Below, in pieces: positions 8,373-17,876 of a stretch of DNA of 64,000 nucleotides. Source of the stretch: Rhizobium sp. S152 (GTDB lineage Bacteria > Pseudomonadota > Alphaproteobacteria > Rhizobiales > Rhizobiaceae); the NCBI RefSeq assembly GCF_030380735.1, contig NZ_JAUDRZ010000002.1:62001-126000 (forward strand). The letters run 5' to 3'. The translations under genes were made by a program, and so were the position numbers. The notes beneath the pieces are model-generated. The model searched no databases. It was given only the letters and a program-made list of their open reading frames with translations, and was not told where the DNA came from. Each line of letters starts with the position of its first letter. Position 1 is the first letter of the stretch.

Positions 8373-10454
8373 TCAGTCGATGAAGACGCCGACGCTGGCG
8401 GCGCGGCCCATGGCGTCTATCACGGTCAGCTTCGAATACCCACCGCCGTCGGGCATCCATTGATTGGTGCGGCGGCGGGAAAGGTCGGGCAGGGGCTTGC
8501 CGTTGGCGAGCCAGCGGAAGGGCGCGCGGCCGCCCTGCAGCTTCAGCATCAGCGGCGAGAGATCGCCATTCCTGGCGCCGAGATCGACATGCGCGCCCTC
8601 CGGCGGATAGACGATCTGCGGCGCTGTCTCGCGGCCGGATGTGGCAAGCAGGCCACTTGCGGTGATTGCGAAACGACGCTGGCTAATCGGCAGCTGCGCC
8701 TGCGCGATGCGCACCGCGCCGGATGGCGGGCGGGGAAGCGGCGTGGTCGCGATGCCGGATTTGGCGAAACCCTCGAACAGGATCGGCGCCGCCGTGCCAT
8801 AACCGGTAAGGCCAGGCGCCGCGCCGTTGTCGGGGCGTCCCACCCATACGCCGAGCACATGGCGTCCGTCATAGCCGATCGACCATGCGTCGCGGTAACC
8901 GTAGCTGGTTCCTGTCTTGTAGGCGATGCCGCGCTGGGCGGCGCCGGCGGGCGGGATGACGCCGGAGAGGATATCGGCGACATTCCACACCGCGACCGGA
9001 TCGAGCAGCGCCTCGCCGTCGATCGTGCCGGGATGGCCGGTGACGCCATCGCCGAGCCGCACCGGCTGGCCGCGATTGGCGAGCGCGGTGTAGATCTGCA
9101 CCAGGTCCTTCAGGGTGATGCCGAGACCGCCGAGGCCGATCGCAAGACCCGGTGTCTCGTTCGGCGGCAGCACCGGCCGTACCTCGGCGCGGCGGAAGCG
9201 GACCAGAAGCTTGCCGGGATTGACCGCATCGAGCAGTTTCACCGCCGGCACGTTCAGCGACAGCTGCAAGGCCTCGCGGATGGTCACGTCGCCCTGGTAG
9301 CTCATGTCGAAGTTGCGCGGCCGGTAGCCGAAGAAATCGGCCGGTCGGTCCTCGATGATCGTTTCCTGGCTCACCAGCCCTTCCTCGAAGGCGAGGCCGT
9401 AGATGAAAGGCTTCAATGTCGAGCCGGGCGAGCGATTGACGCGCGTCATGTCGATCCAGCCGGAGCGGCTGGCGTCAAAGTAATCGGCGGAACCAACCTC
9501 GCCGATGATGTCGCCGGTCTGCGCGTCGGCCATGACCATGGCAATCGAGAGCTTCGGTCCAAGCTTCCGGGCCGCGTCGCGGGCAACCGCTTCCAGCCCC
9601 TCCTGCACCGGCTTGCGCAAGGTGGTCAGGTGCTTGCTCGTATCGGGATACTTGCGTCGCGCCGCTTCCGCGACATGCGCGGCAAGCGCCGGCAATTGCA
9701 TGCGTTTTGCCGGCACCAGCGTCGCCTCGGCGCGTTCCGCCTCACCCTCGCCGACGGCCTCGGCAACCGCCACGCGATCGAGCACCCGTTTGCGGGCGGC
9801 CTCGGCGGCAGCGAGATTGCGGTCCGGCCTGCGCTTTTCCGGCAATTGCGGCAGCGCCACGAGGAGGGCGGCCTGGGCGACCGTCAGGCGCTTCGGCTCT
9901 TTGCCGAAATAGGCGAGGCTCGCGGCGCGCACGCCCTCGAGATTGCCGCCATAGGGCGCGTGGGTCAGGTAGAGGTCAAGTATCTGCTCCTTGGAAAGCC
10001 GGCGCTCGATCTGCACCGCGCGGGCGACCTGCAGCAGTTTCGCCGAAAGCGACCGGCCCTGGCGAGGCTCGATCAGCCGCGCCACCTGCATCGACAGCGT
10101 CGAGGCGCCGGAGACGATGCGGCCGTTGGTGACGAGCTGAAGTGCTGCACGGCCGATCGCCAGCACGTCGATGCCGTGATGATCGTAGAAGCGGCGATCC
10201 TCGTAGGCGACGAGCATCCTCAGGAACTGCGGATCGACATCGCCGACCCCGGTCTTCAGCCGCCAGCGGCCCTCGGGCGTGGCGAAGGCGCGCAGCAGCT
10301 GGCCGTCCTTGTCCAGCACCTCGGCGGAGACGACATCGGCCTTGTCGAGCGGCGGCGGAAAGGCCCGGTCGGCGGCGTAGAGCGCAAGAACCGCCGCGCC
10401 GGCAAGGCCGATGCCGGCGACCGCTCCGATCGCGAATGTGCGCCTCAGCCTCAT
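8373..10454 (-). CDS. pbpC: Penicillin-binding protein 1C
   Basis: 693-residue bifunctional murein synthase of class A type. It has one N-terminal membrane anchor (about residues 8-28) and a GT51 glycosyltransferase domain with catalytic Glu85 in YEDRRFYDHHG. The transpeptidase has the active-site Ser345 in the SxxK motif STLK, an SLN motif at 399-401 and KTGT at 512-515. A C-terminal PBP1C extension of about 90 residues follows. Its start overlaps the stop of the alpha-2-macroglobulin gene by 4 nt (ATGA). PBP1C and a bacterial alpha-2-macroglobulin are commonly encoded together. Periplasmic role in peptidoglycan synthesis or repair is inferred from the family. Confidence 0.94.
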   Translation of the reverse strand: MRLRRTFAIGAVAGIGLAGAAVLALYAADRAFPPPLDKADVVSAEVLDKDGQLLRAFATPEGRWRLKTGVGDVDPQFLRMLVAYEDRRFYDHHGIDVLAIGRAALQLVTNGRIVSGASTLSMQVARLIEPRQGRSLSAKLLQVARAVQIERRLSKEQILDLYLTHAPYGGNLEGVRAASLAYFGKEPKRLTVAQAALLVALPQLPEKRRPDRNLAAAEAARKRVLDRVAVAEAVGEGEAERAEATLVPAKRMQLPALAAHVAEAARRKYPDTSKHLTTLRKPVQEGLEAVARDAARKLGPKLSIAMVMADAQTGDIIGEVGSADYFDASRSGWIDMTRVNRSPGSTLKPFIYGLAFEEGLVSQETIIEDRPADFFGYRPRNFDMSYQGDVTIREALQLSLNVPAVKLLDAVNPGKLLVRFRRAEVRPVLPPNETPGLAIGLGGLGITLKDLVQIYTALANRGQPVRLGDGVTGHPGTIDGEALLDPVAVWNVADILSGVIPPAGAAQRGIAYKTGTSYGYRDAWSIGYDGRHVLGVWVGRPDNGAAPGLTGYGTAAPILFEGFAKSGIATTPLPRPPSGAVRIAQAQLPISQRRFAITASGLLATSGRETAPQIVYPPEGAHVDLGARNGDLSPLMLKLQGGRAPFRWLANGKPLPDLSRRRTNQWMPDGGGYSKLTVIDAMGRAASVGVFID

Positions 10455-13400
10455 TTCGGTGCCGCCACGACCTCCATCTTGCCGGTCGCGGTGCGTGCCG
10501 AAAGCTGCGGGCGATACATGTCCTCGACCACGGCTGCCGGATGGTCATAAACGCCGGGGGTGACGGCGCGCACGACATAGGCGACGTTGACCTCCCGGTT
10601 GTCACCTTCCGAACGGTTGAAGGCCGCGACGAAACGGTCGTTGCGGAACTCCGTATGGGCGGCCGTTACCTCACCGATCCAGTCGAAATTGGCGAGCTGG
10701 GCGCTGTCGACCAGGTTCGGATTGTCGATCTGGAAGCCGGCCGGCAGCAGGTCGGTGACGACGATGCGCGACGGCCAATTGTTGCTCTCGGTGACATGCA
10801 CGACGACGACATAGCGTTCGTTCTGCCTGGCTTCGCTGACATTCGCCTGCTCGCCGTCCATCGTGTAGTAGGTGCGATCAATGGCAAAGCCGTCGCCGCC
10901 GGCCGGCAGAGGTACGGCCGGGGCGGCGACCGTGGTCACCACGGCCGAAACCGCATCGCTCGTCTGGTTGGTGAGCGTCAGCGCATTGTTCATCAGCGCA
11001 TCGCCGCTCATCTTCGCCATGTAGGCGCCGCTGTGCAGGGCGCCGTTGACGTCGATCTTCAGCGAATCGTCGCCGCCCTGGATGGCGCGTGCGGCAAGCA
11101 GCATCCAGGCCTGTTCCTGGGTGCTCGTATACTTGCTGCGCTCCCATTCCTTGGCGACGGCCTTGGCAAGCTCGGGTACCACGGGCGGAACGGGGCGGCT
11201 CTCGGCTGCCAGCGCCAGGATCGCGGCGCCGTCGCGGAGCACCGAGCCGTAATCGGTGCGCGAGAGGTTGACGCGGGTGACCATCGATTGCTCGGACATC
11301 TGCAGCGCGTCGAGGAAGATGTTCTTCGAGCGCGTGGCATCGCCGTAAAGCGCCAGCGCGGCGGCGATATGGGCCTTGGCGAGCGGCGTCGGGAAGTCGT
11401 TGATCATCGTATCGGCGTAGTAGCGCAGATCGCTGATCGCGGCCTTCTTGTTGCGGGCGAGAACGTAGAGCGCGTAGGCGATCTGGTCGCCTTGGTCCTT
11501 GACGTTGACGTCGTAGCTCAAGGCGTTCTGGAGGTTTTCCAGCGCCTGCGCAAAGGCGCGGTCCGGCACGTCGTACTTCTCTTCGCGAGCCCGCGTCAGG
11601 AAATCGGTGACGTAGGAATCGAGCCACAGGTCGCCGCTATCAGGTCCCCAGAGGCCGAAGCTGCCGGCGGATGCCTGATAGGAGAGAACCCTATATATCG
11701 CGTCCTGTACACGCTTTTTGATGTCGGCATCGTCCTCGAGGCCGGCCTGCTTGGCGAGTTCGCTCAGATAGAGCAGCGGCAGCGCGCGGCTCGTCGTCTG
11801 CTCGGCGCAGCCGAAGGGATAGCGATCCAGCGACATCAGCAGCGCCGGGATATCGAAGGCCGCCGATCGCGTGACGTTCACGCTGACGGATGCGCCCGGC
11901 AGGATGCTGTCGGCAAGCAGCGCCTTGTCGACGGTGAGCTTGGCGCCCGGTTTCAGCGCGAGAACGCGTCGTTCGGTGACCGGCAGCACGGCCGGGCGAA
12001 CCGGCACATCCAGCGTCTGGTCGAGCGACAGGCCCGAGGCGTCGGAGAGATTGATCGCCACGCTGCCGTTGCCCGGCTGGCCGCCGGTGACATCAAGCGT
12101 CAAAGACGACTTGCCGCCGGCTTCGAGACGGATGGTCTGCGAGGCATTGGCGACAGTGACCGATTCATTGCCGGTTACGGCAAGCTTGTAATCGCCCGCC
12201 GGGGCGTCGGTGTTGGCGATGTCGAGTCGCAGCTGCGACGTGTCGCCGGGCGCCAGGAAGCGCGGCAGGCTCGCGGTCACGACGACGGGATCGCGGATGA
12301 TCACATCCCGGGTCGCATGTCCCACGCCCGATTTCGACCAGGCAACCGCCATCAGCTTGGCCGTACCGTTGAACTGCGGGATATCGAAGCTCACCGTTGC
12401 CTTGCCCTGTGCATCGAGCTTCACCGGGCCGGAAAAGAAGGCGACGAGCTTCTGCGTCGGCGGGCTTGCCTGCAGCGCGATGGCGCCGCCGTCGCCGCCG
12501 GTGCGGAGCTTGCCGGTGGCGCCGAGCGAGCCGTCGATCAGGCGACCGTAGAGATCGCGGATTTCGAGGCCGAGCTGGCGCTGGCCGAAGTACCAATCGT
12601 CAGGGCTCGGCGGCTCGTAGCGCGTGAGGTTGAGGATGCCGACGTCGACGGCGGCGACCGTCACATAGGCGTCCTCATTGGCGCCGGCGCCTGCCACGGC
12701 GAGCGTGATGGGCAGCGGGCCGCGCGGCAGCATCTTCTCCGGCGCGTCGATCTTCACCTGCAGCGCGCGCTCGGCGGGATCGACCTTCAGCCACTTCACG
12801 CCGATGGCGCGCATCGGCATGTGGCTGTCCTGCGCATCGCCGGGGCGGAACAGCGTGGCGGTCACATAAGCGCCGGCGCCCCAGTCGGCGGTGACGGGAA
12901 TGTCGATCTCGCCGCCCTTGTCGCCGATCTCGGCATTCTGCACGGCGACCAGCGTCTCGGTACCGGCTGCGATCATCAGCTGGCCGGCATAGCGGGACGA
13001 GACCTTGAGCTTGGCGGTCTCGCCGATCTTGTAGCTGTTCTTGTCCAGCGCGATTTCGAGCGCGTCGGGCGTTTCGGTCGATGTCGCCTGCACGAACCAG
13101 CCGGCGTCGAATTCCACGCTCGAAGTCGGGCCGTCGGCCTCGGTGCTTTCCACCTCAAGCCGATACCGGCCCCAGCCGACCGGGGACGAGATCTTGGCGC
13201 CGTCGAGCGCGGCATCGGCGGTGCCGTTACCGACCTGCTCGGCATTGTAGATCGGCTCGTACTTCCAGGCCGTGCCGTCGCGATACCACTGATAATCGCG
13301 GTTGAGCTTGAAGAGCTTCCAGCGCAGGCCCTTCATCTCCTCCTTCGTGCCATCGGCGCTGACGCCGATCACGGTGAAGTTGGCGATCGAGTTTTCGCCG

Positions 13401-15925
13401 AGGTCGCCGGAGAATTCCGGCTTGATGCCGATCATCGGGCCTTCGTTCTTGACCGGGATGACGAGCGAGCGCTCGATGGCGCGACCACCGGCCTCCTGCA
13501 TGCGGATATAGACGGTGGCGTTGAGAAGCTGCGTCGTTGCCGGCAGCTCGCCCACCGTCAGGTCGGTGACGCCTTCGCCGTTCTCGTCGAGATCGGGCAG
13601 CCCTTCGATGGTCTGTCGCGAATCCTCGCTGGCTTCCTCATCGGCCAGGCCGAAGAAATAGCCGGGGAAGGCTTCCGCCTGACGGGTCGGCTTGATGACC
13701 ACGTCGCCCTCGAGCGTCAGGCCCGCGGCCGGTGCGCCATAGAGATACTTGCCCGAGATATTGACGGTGGCGGGCGTATCGGGGCCGATGACCTTGGCGT
13801 CTGTCTTGATCTCCATGTCGGTCCTGTCAGGTACGAAGTCATCCACGAGGAACGTCTTCGTCGCGATCGGCGAGCCCTTGGGATCGGTATGGATGTTCAT
13901 CGTCCAGGTGCCGCGCATGGCGTTTTCCTGGATCGGCAGGTCGATGTTGTAGCCGCCGATATTGCTCGTCTGGCTGACGATGCGGCGGCCTTCAACGCCA
14001 TCCGGGCGCATGAAGATGAAGGTGAGCGGCAGGTTCTCCACGGCCTTGCCGTCGACATCTCGGGCGAGCGCGGAGGCATGGACCGTTTCGCCGGCGCGGT
14101 AGATGCCGCGTTCCGTCCAGCTCAGGACGTCGATCGCGCCGGGCGAGGCGCGGCCGGTGACGCCGCGGTCGGACAGGTCGAAGCCGGCGCGGGTCATGTC
14201 GAGGAAGACATAATCCGATGTGCCGTTTCGGGCGGTGACGACGGCAGGCGTCAAGGCCGCCGTGGCGCGGATCAGCCCGGCGTTGAACGTGGCGCGGCCG
14301 TCGGCGTCGGTCGTTGCCGTGCCGAGCACCTCGTTGTTCTTGGCGAGCAGCTGCAGCTCGACGCCGGCCATCGGCTTTGCCGAGGCAAGCGAGCGTGTGA
14401 AGACATTGAGGCCGTCCGTGCCGGCATAGGTGGTGACGCCGATGTCGGAGACGACGAACCACTGCGTGGCCTGCGAATTCCACTCCTGGTCCGGCGTGTT
14501 AGCGGCAGTCGCGGTCAGCACATAGACCCCGGGCTTGCGTTCCGGCAGGGCCTCGTCGACAGGGAAGCTGGTGACGACGTCCTTGTTCAGCTCGTTGCCG
14601 ATCTCAATCGACCCCTGCCAGACCAGTTCGCCACTCTCGTCCTCGATGCGCTGGGCGCTGTAGCCGTCGAGCTGCGTCAGGAACTGCGAGCTCGTCAGAA
14701 GCGGTGCGATGCCGCGGTCGCCGATGCGGTAGAGCTTGAGATTGGCCGACGCCATGTTGACCGAGACGATCGGGATGCCGCGCCGGGCCGTCGACGGCAG
14801 CACGAAGCTGTCTCCTGTGAAGCGGACGCTTGCCGTGCGGTCCTTGACGTAGATGTCGAGGCTGACGGGCGCTTCCAGCACTTCGTCCTCGGAAGACGGC
14901 AGGCCGGTACGGAAGGCGATCTTGTAGGTCTCGCCATGCTTGAGCCCTTCGACGCAGATCTGCTTGTCCTTGGCCTCGAGCGCCTTCGGTGCGGCGCCGT
15001 TGAGCGTTACGAATGGCGTGTAGTCGGTCGTCTTGACGAGAGAGTCCGAGAAGCTGACGCAGGCGCGCGGTGTTGCGCTGTCGGCATCGACCGTGTGTTC
15101 GGTGATGCGGAAGCCCTGCGTCGACTTCAGCTGAAGATAAGCGGCCTGCACGCCCTTGGAATTCACCAGCGCAAGGCTTGCCTTGTAGGCGTTCAGCGCC
15201 GCGCGGTAGTTGGTGTTCTTCTCCAGCGCCGCCGCGAGCACGGCCAGTGCGTCGGCACGGCCGGAGGTGGTGCGCGAGAGCTCGTAGCCGTTGAGCGCGG
15301 CGAGCACCGCCTGCGCATAGATGTCGCTGCCGCTGTTGTCGTCGGTCTTCACGAAGCTGTCGCCGACGCGGGCGGTTTCCAGCCAGAGGTCGCCATTCTC
15401 AGGGGTCAGTGCCAGCGCGCCACGGAAGGATTTCAGCGCATCGATGACATTGCCGCCGGTGAGGTCGAGACGGCCGTTGGCGATCAGGCTGTCGGCGCCC
15501 TCGGTGCGCTGGTCGTCGGTCGCTTCGAGATTGGCCTTGTCGTCACGCGCCTGCTGCAACACATCGCCGGAGAGAAAGGTGAGGCGCGGCGCGGCGCCGA
15601 GATCCGGCTCCTGCTGTTTGCTCGTTTCGACGATCTTGCCGGCGATGGCGCCGGGGAAGGCGTTCATCGTCTTGAAGTCGGATTTCAGAAAGCACCAGCT
15701 GGCCTTCGGATTATAGGTGAACGCCTTGCAGGACTTGTCGCCGATGCAGGAAGCCTTGCACTGATCGAGCGTGAGGTTCTGTTCCGTGCGCAGGTCGAAG
15801 CCGAAATAGTCGGCATCCTTGATCGTCTGGATCTCGCGCTTGGTTTCCGCCGCGGAGGCGGGCGAGCTTGCGACGATGGCGGAAAGGGCGACGGCGGCAA
15901 TGGCGAAAAACGCGCGGACAGTCAT
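10451..15925 (-). CDS. Bacterial alpha-2-macroglobulin with N-terminal PAN/Apple domain
   Basis: 1824-residue secreted or periplasmic protease trap of the YfhM type. A cleavable signal peptide (about residues 1-25, ending ASPASA-AE) leads into a Cys-rich PAN/Apple-like domain (about 27-90) with LDQCKASCIGDKSCKAFTYN. Long macroglobulin-like repeats follow. The thioester motif CAEQ is intact, with Cys1373 and Gln1376 in YPFGCAEQTTSRALP, then the alpha-helical thioester domain. The protein has no lipobox, unlike E. coli YfhM. It is thought to trap attacking proteases covalently while PBP1C repairs the wall. The gene is first in the transcript with pbpC. The PAN domain suggests protein or glycan binding. 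Confidence 0.94.
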   Translation of the reverse strand: MTVRAFFAIAAVALSAIVASSPASAAETKREIQTIKDADYFGFDLRTEQNLTLDQCKASCIGDKSCKAFTYNPKASWCFLKSDFKTMNAFPGAIAGKIVETSKQQEPDLGAAPRLTFLSGDVLQQARDDKANLEATDDQRTEGADSLIANGRLDLTGGNVIDALKSFRGALALTPENGDLWLETARVGDSFVKTDDNSGSDIYAQAVLAALNGYELSRTTSGRADALAVLAAALEKNTNYRAALNAYKASLALVNSKGVQAAYLQLKSTQGFRITEHTVDADSATPRACVSFSDSLVKTTDYTPFVTLNGAAPKALEAKDKQICVEGLKHGETYKIAFRTGLPSSEDEVLEAPVSLDIYVKDRTASVRFTGDSFVLPSTARRGIPIVSVNMASANLKLYRIGDRGIAPLLTSSQFLTQLDGYSAQRIEDESGELVWQGSIEIGNELNKDVVTSFPVDEALPERKPGVYVLTATAANTPDQEWNSQATQWFVVSDIGVTTYAGTDGLNVFTRSLASAKPMAGVELQLLAKNNEVLGTATTDADGRATFNAGLIRATAALTPAVVTARNGTSDYVFLDMTRAGFDLSDRGVTGRASPGAIDVLSWTERGIYRAGETVHASALARDVDGKAVENLPLTFIFMRPDGVEGRRIVSQTSNIGGYNIDLPIQENAMRGTWTMNIHTDPKGSPIATKTFLVDDFVPDRTDMEIKTDAKVIGPDTPATVNISGKYLYGAPAAGLTLEGDVVIKPTRQAEAFPGYFFGLADEEASEDSRQTIEGLPDLDENGEGVTDLTVGELPATTQLLNATVYIRMQEAGGRAIERSLVIPVKNEGPMIGIKPEFSGDLGENSIANFTVIGVSADGTKEEMKGLRWKLFKLNRDYQWYRDGTAWKYEPIYNAEQVGNGTADAALDGAKISSPVGWGRYRLEVESTEADGPTSSVEFDAGWFVQATSTETPDALEIALDKNSYKIGETAKLKVSSRYAGQLMIAAGTETLVAVQNAEIGDKGGEIDIPVTADWGAGAYVTATLFRPGDAQDSHMPMRAIGVKWLKVDPAERALQVKIDAPEKMLPRGPLPITLAVAGAGANEDAYVTVAAVDVGILNLTRYEPPSPDDWYFGQRQLGLEIRDLYGRLIDGSLGATGKLRTGGDGGAIALQASPPTQKLVAFFSGPVKLDAQGKATVSFDIPQFNGTAKLMAVAWSKSGVGHATRDVIIRDPVVVTASLPRFLAPGDTSQLRLDIANTDAPAGDYKLAVTGNESVTVANASQTIRLEAGGKSSLTLDVTGGQPGNGSVAINLSDASGLSLDQTLDVPVRPAVLPVTERRVLALKPGAKLTVDKALLADSILPGASVSVNVTRSAAFDIPALLMSLDRYPFGCAEQTTSRALPLLYLSELAKQAGLEDDADIKKRVQDAIYRVLSYQASAGSFGLWGPDSGDLWLDSYVTDFLTRAREEKYDVPDRAFAQALENLQNALSYDVNVKDQGDQIAYALYVLARNKKAAISDLRYYADTMINDFPTPLAKAHIAAALALYGDATRSKNIFLDALQMSEQSMVTRVNLSRTDYGSVLRDGAAILALAAESRPVPPVVPELAKAVAKEWERSKYTSTQEQAWMLLAARAIQGGDDSLKIDVNGALHSGAYMAKMSGDALMNNALTLTNQTSDAVSAVVTTVAAPAVPLPAGGDGFAIDRTYYTMDGEQANVSEARQNERYVVVVHVTESNNWPSRIVVTDLLPAGFQIDNPNLVDSAQLANFDWIGEVTAAHTEFRNDRFVAAFNRSEGDNREVNVAYVVRAVTPGVYDHPAAVVEDMYRPQLSARTATGKMEVVAAPK

Positions 15926-16337
15926 AGGTTCCCCCCGAGATGCTGGCGCTCAAATCGGGGGCACTCTCGGCACTGGCCGCGTCATTGTCAACATGGATAT
16001 CCGGCTGTTCCGAAATGGCGCGACGGCTGTTTCATCGGTTTCGTGGAGCTGCAGGCAGGGGCCGCTGTCTTGTGCCGGCACATCCCTTGGCAATTCCGTG
16101 TCAGCGGTCAAAAGCGGCCGGCCATCGACATCGCGGCGAGCCGGCCTGCCGGTGTCAAGACTATGAGCAAGGATGAAAAACTCATCAATTTGCCGAATCG
16201 CAAGCTCGCGCGATACGGGTAACGGACCAATCGCCAACGGTTTGATCTCTCACGGGAATCCCCTCGGGGAGAGAAAGGCGGTTAATGATTTATCAACGTT
16301 AACAAATGCTTACCTGTGGATAAATCTGTTTCGGCGC
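15926..16337. other. Intergenic region between the alpha-2-macroglobulin gene and the response regulator gene
   Basis: This is the first part of a 504-bp non-coding gap between divergent genes and must hold the leftward promoter for the alpha-2-macroglobulin operon. I could not place that promoter with confidence. Only short frames without an SD are present. The stretch near 16290-16330 is AT-rich. The rightward promoter is listed separately. Confidence 0.5.
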
Positions 16338-16362
16338 GGAACATATCCGATTGGGGCCCGTT
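16338..16362 (+). promoter_or_regulatory. EcfG-type general stress promoter
   Basis: GGAAC at 16338-16342 and CGTT at 16359-16362 are separated by 16 bp. This is an exact match to the GGAAC-N16/17-CGTT consensus used by EcfG sigma factors in alphaproteobacteria. The -10 end lies 67 bp upstream of the response regulator ATG at 16430. Confidence 0.7.
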
Positions 16363-16429
16363 AACCGACCGAGCTTCAGCTATCGAAGCCACCGCGTAAC
16401 TGAGTAAACAGCGAAGCAGGGGACCTTTC

Positions 16430-16834
16430 ATGGGCGCCAATGTCGAACGCAAGCCACAGGAAGATAATGCCGCGAGTCCGCGGGTCTTGATCGTGGAGGA
16501 TGAGTTCCTGATTGCACTCGATCTGGAGGAAACCGTGAGGTCACTCGGCCTTCAGGTCGCGGGGTTGGCGGTCAATAAAGAGCAGGCCTTGAACTTGGCG
16601 GCGATGGCCGACATCGCCTTCGTCGACGTCAATCTGCTCGATGGAGCGACCGGCCCCGAGATCGGCCGGCGGCTCGCGGAGGATTACGGCGTATCGGTCG
16701 TCTTCATGACCGGTAATCCAGAGGCGCTGACCGATCGAGTGAGCGGCGTTCTCGGCGTGCTTACCAAGCCGGTCATGCCTTCCGTCGTCGAGCGCTCCCT
16801 GCGCTATGCGGTGACGGCGCGCCGCAGCGCCTGA
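16430..16834 (+). CDS. Single-domain response regulator
   Basis: 134-residue protein that is only a receiver domain. The acidic pair Glu23/Asp24 (LIVEDEF), phosphoacceptor Asp66 (AFVDVNLLDG), Thr94 (VFMTGNPE) and Lys113 (LTKPV) are all present. There is no output domain, so it should act by protein-protein contact or as a phosphate shuttle. AGGGGA lies 7 bp before the ATG. The EcfG-type promoter upstream suggests it belongs to the general stress response, where single-domain receivers are known regulators of PhyR-type phosphorylation. No histidine kinase is encoded nearby. Confidence 0.9.
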   Translation: MGANVERKPQEDNAASPRVLIVEDEFLIALDLEETVRSLGLQVAGLAVNKEQALNLAAMADIAFVDVNLLDGATGPEIGRRLAEDYGVSVVFMTGNPEALTDRVSGVLGVLTKPVMPSVVERSLRYAVTARRSA

Positions 16835-16860
16835 CTAGGGAACTGCGGACGGATGCGCGA

Positions 16861-17736
16861 TCAGGTCGGCTGGAGCATGCCAAACCAGGCGACAAGTGCG
16901 AGAGACGACAGGCCCAAAGCGATGGCCATGCCGGTCGATCGCTTCAAAGCCGAGAGCGAACCGGCAGCCGACAGCCGTGGGACCAGCACATAGCGGTTGA
17001 TCACCGCGATCGTGACCATCCCGGCGACCACCAGTATTTTCAGGCAGAGCAGCCGCTGATAGGCCAGCGTCCAATCCGTTGGCATGCCCCCGACGATCAG
17101 CAGCGTGTTGGCCACACCGGTCAGCAGCACAAGTGCTACCGCGATATGACCGGCGGTCGAGAAGCGCATCAGGGCCAACCGCGCCTCCGCCCGCCATTCG
17201 CCGTTATCCAAAGCCGAGAACATGAGGAAGACCGGCACCAGCGAGCCGAGCCACGCGCCGCCCGACAGGAGATGCAGGGCATCGTTGAGACGGTGAAGGA
17301 TGCGCAGCCAGCCGTCATTCATCGCCGCGTGGCCGGTGAACGTCATGCTGGCAAGTAGCACGAACGCGCACAGGGCATGCGCGGCGCGATCGTGCCTGGT
17401 CAGCACGGCGGATGACGCGCAGAGCGCCAGAGTGGTGGAGAGCTGTATCATCCAGGCATGCCCGCCAGCGGTATCCACCACCACGCTGATGATCAGGCCC
17501 ATGCGAAGATCGCTCCAACCGTCGCCGATTGTCGCCGTCAGGGCTAGAGGTGTGACGAAAATGGCCGCGACCAGAAGCACGCGTGCCATCAGGTTCAGGA
17601 TACGAAGTTTGCGCGCAATCGCGGCCGAGAGGCCGGCAGGTACCAAAGCGGCAAGATAGGCAGAGGAGCCCCACAGAAAAATGGCCGTCGCATAGAGGAG
17701 GAAGCGGCACAGGCTGAGCGCAATTTCCGGGCTCAC
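16861..17736 (-). CDS. copD: CopD-family copper resistance membrane protein
   Basis: 291-residue integral membrane protein with about eight helices and the CopD domain, including FLWGSSAYLAALVP near the N terminus, HLLSGGAWLGSLVPVF in the middle and YQRLLCLKILVV near the C terminus. Family members are thought to move copper across the inner membrane. CopC is not encoded next to it. The start is GTG at 17736, overlapping the stop of a 36-codon frame by 4 nt (GTGA). The PCu(A)C chaperone gene lies 140 bp upstream on the same strand, so the pair probably forms a copper-delivery operon. Confidence 0.88.
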   Translation of the reverse strand: MSPEIALSLCRFLLYATAIFLWGSSAYLAALVPAGLSAAIARKLRILNLMARVLLVAAIFVTPLALTATIGDGWSDLRMGLIISVVVDTAGGHAWMIQLSTTLALCASSAVLTRHDRAAHALCAFVLLASMTFTGHAAMNDGWLRILHRLNDALHLLSGGAWLGSLVPVFLMFSALDNGEWRAEARLALMRFSTAGHIAVALVLLTGVANTLLIVGGMPTDWTLAYQRLLCLKILVVAGMVTIAVINRYVLVPRLSAAGSLSALKRSTGMAIALGLSSLALVAWFGMLQPT

Positions 17737-17843
17737 GGCACCACCACAAACACGTTGCCGCCCATCTCTCGATTTCGGGGCCGGAAATACGGTCGCAAGA
17801 CGGTGGTGGGTGGTGCCAGCGGCACGGAAAGAAATCTCGGCAT
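17733..17843 (-). CDS. Possible 36-residue small protein overlapping copD
   Basis: An ATG at 17843 opens a 36-codon frame (MPRFLSVPLAPPTTVL..., ending GGNVFVVVP) that fills most of the gap between the copper chaperone and copD. Its TGA overlaps the copD GTG start as GTGA. The only SD-like sequence is a weak GAGAG. It is Arg/Pro-rich and matches no family I recognise. It could be a translation-coupling leader or a chance frame. Confidence 0.25.
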   Translation of the reverse strand: MPRFLSVPLAPPTTVLRPYFRPRNREMGGNVFVVVP

Positions 17844-17876
17844 TACGCTCTCGCCATGGCAGATCGCCGGAAGGGC

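Noticed and set aside
10142..16222. A 2026-codon open frame on the plus strand
   Set aside because: It is antisense to the alpha-2-macroglobulin and pbpC genes. Its translation is Arg/Ala-rich without family motifs, and it exists only because the coding strand is GC-rich with few stops in the mirror frame.
16163..16222. A 19-codon frame (MSKDEKLINLP...) before the response regulator
   Set aside because: It has no SD and precedes the EcfG-type promoter; its length is within chance expectation.
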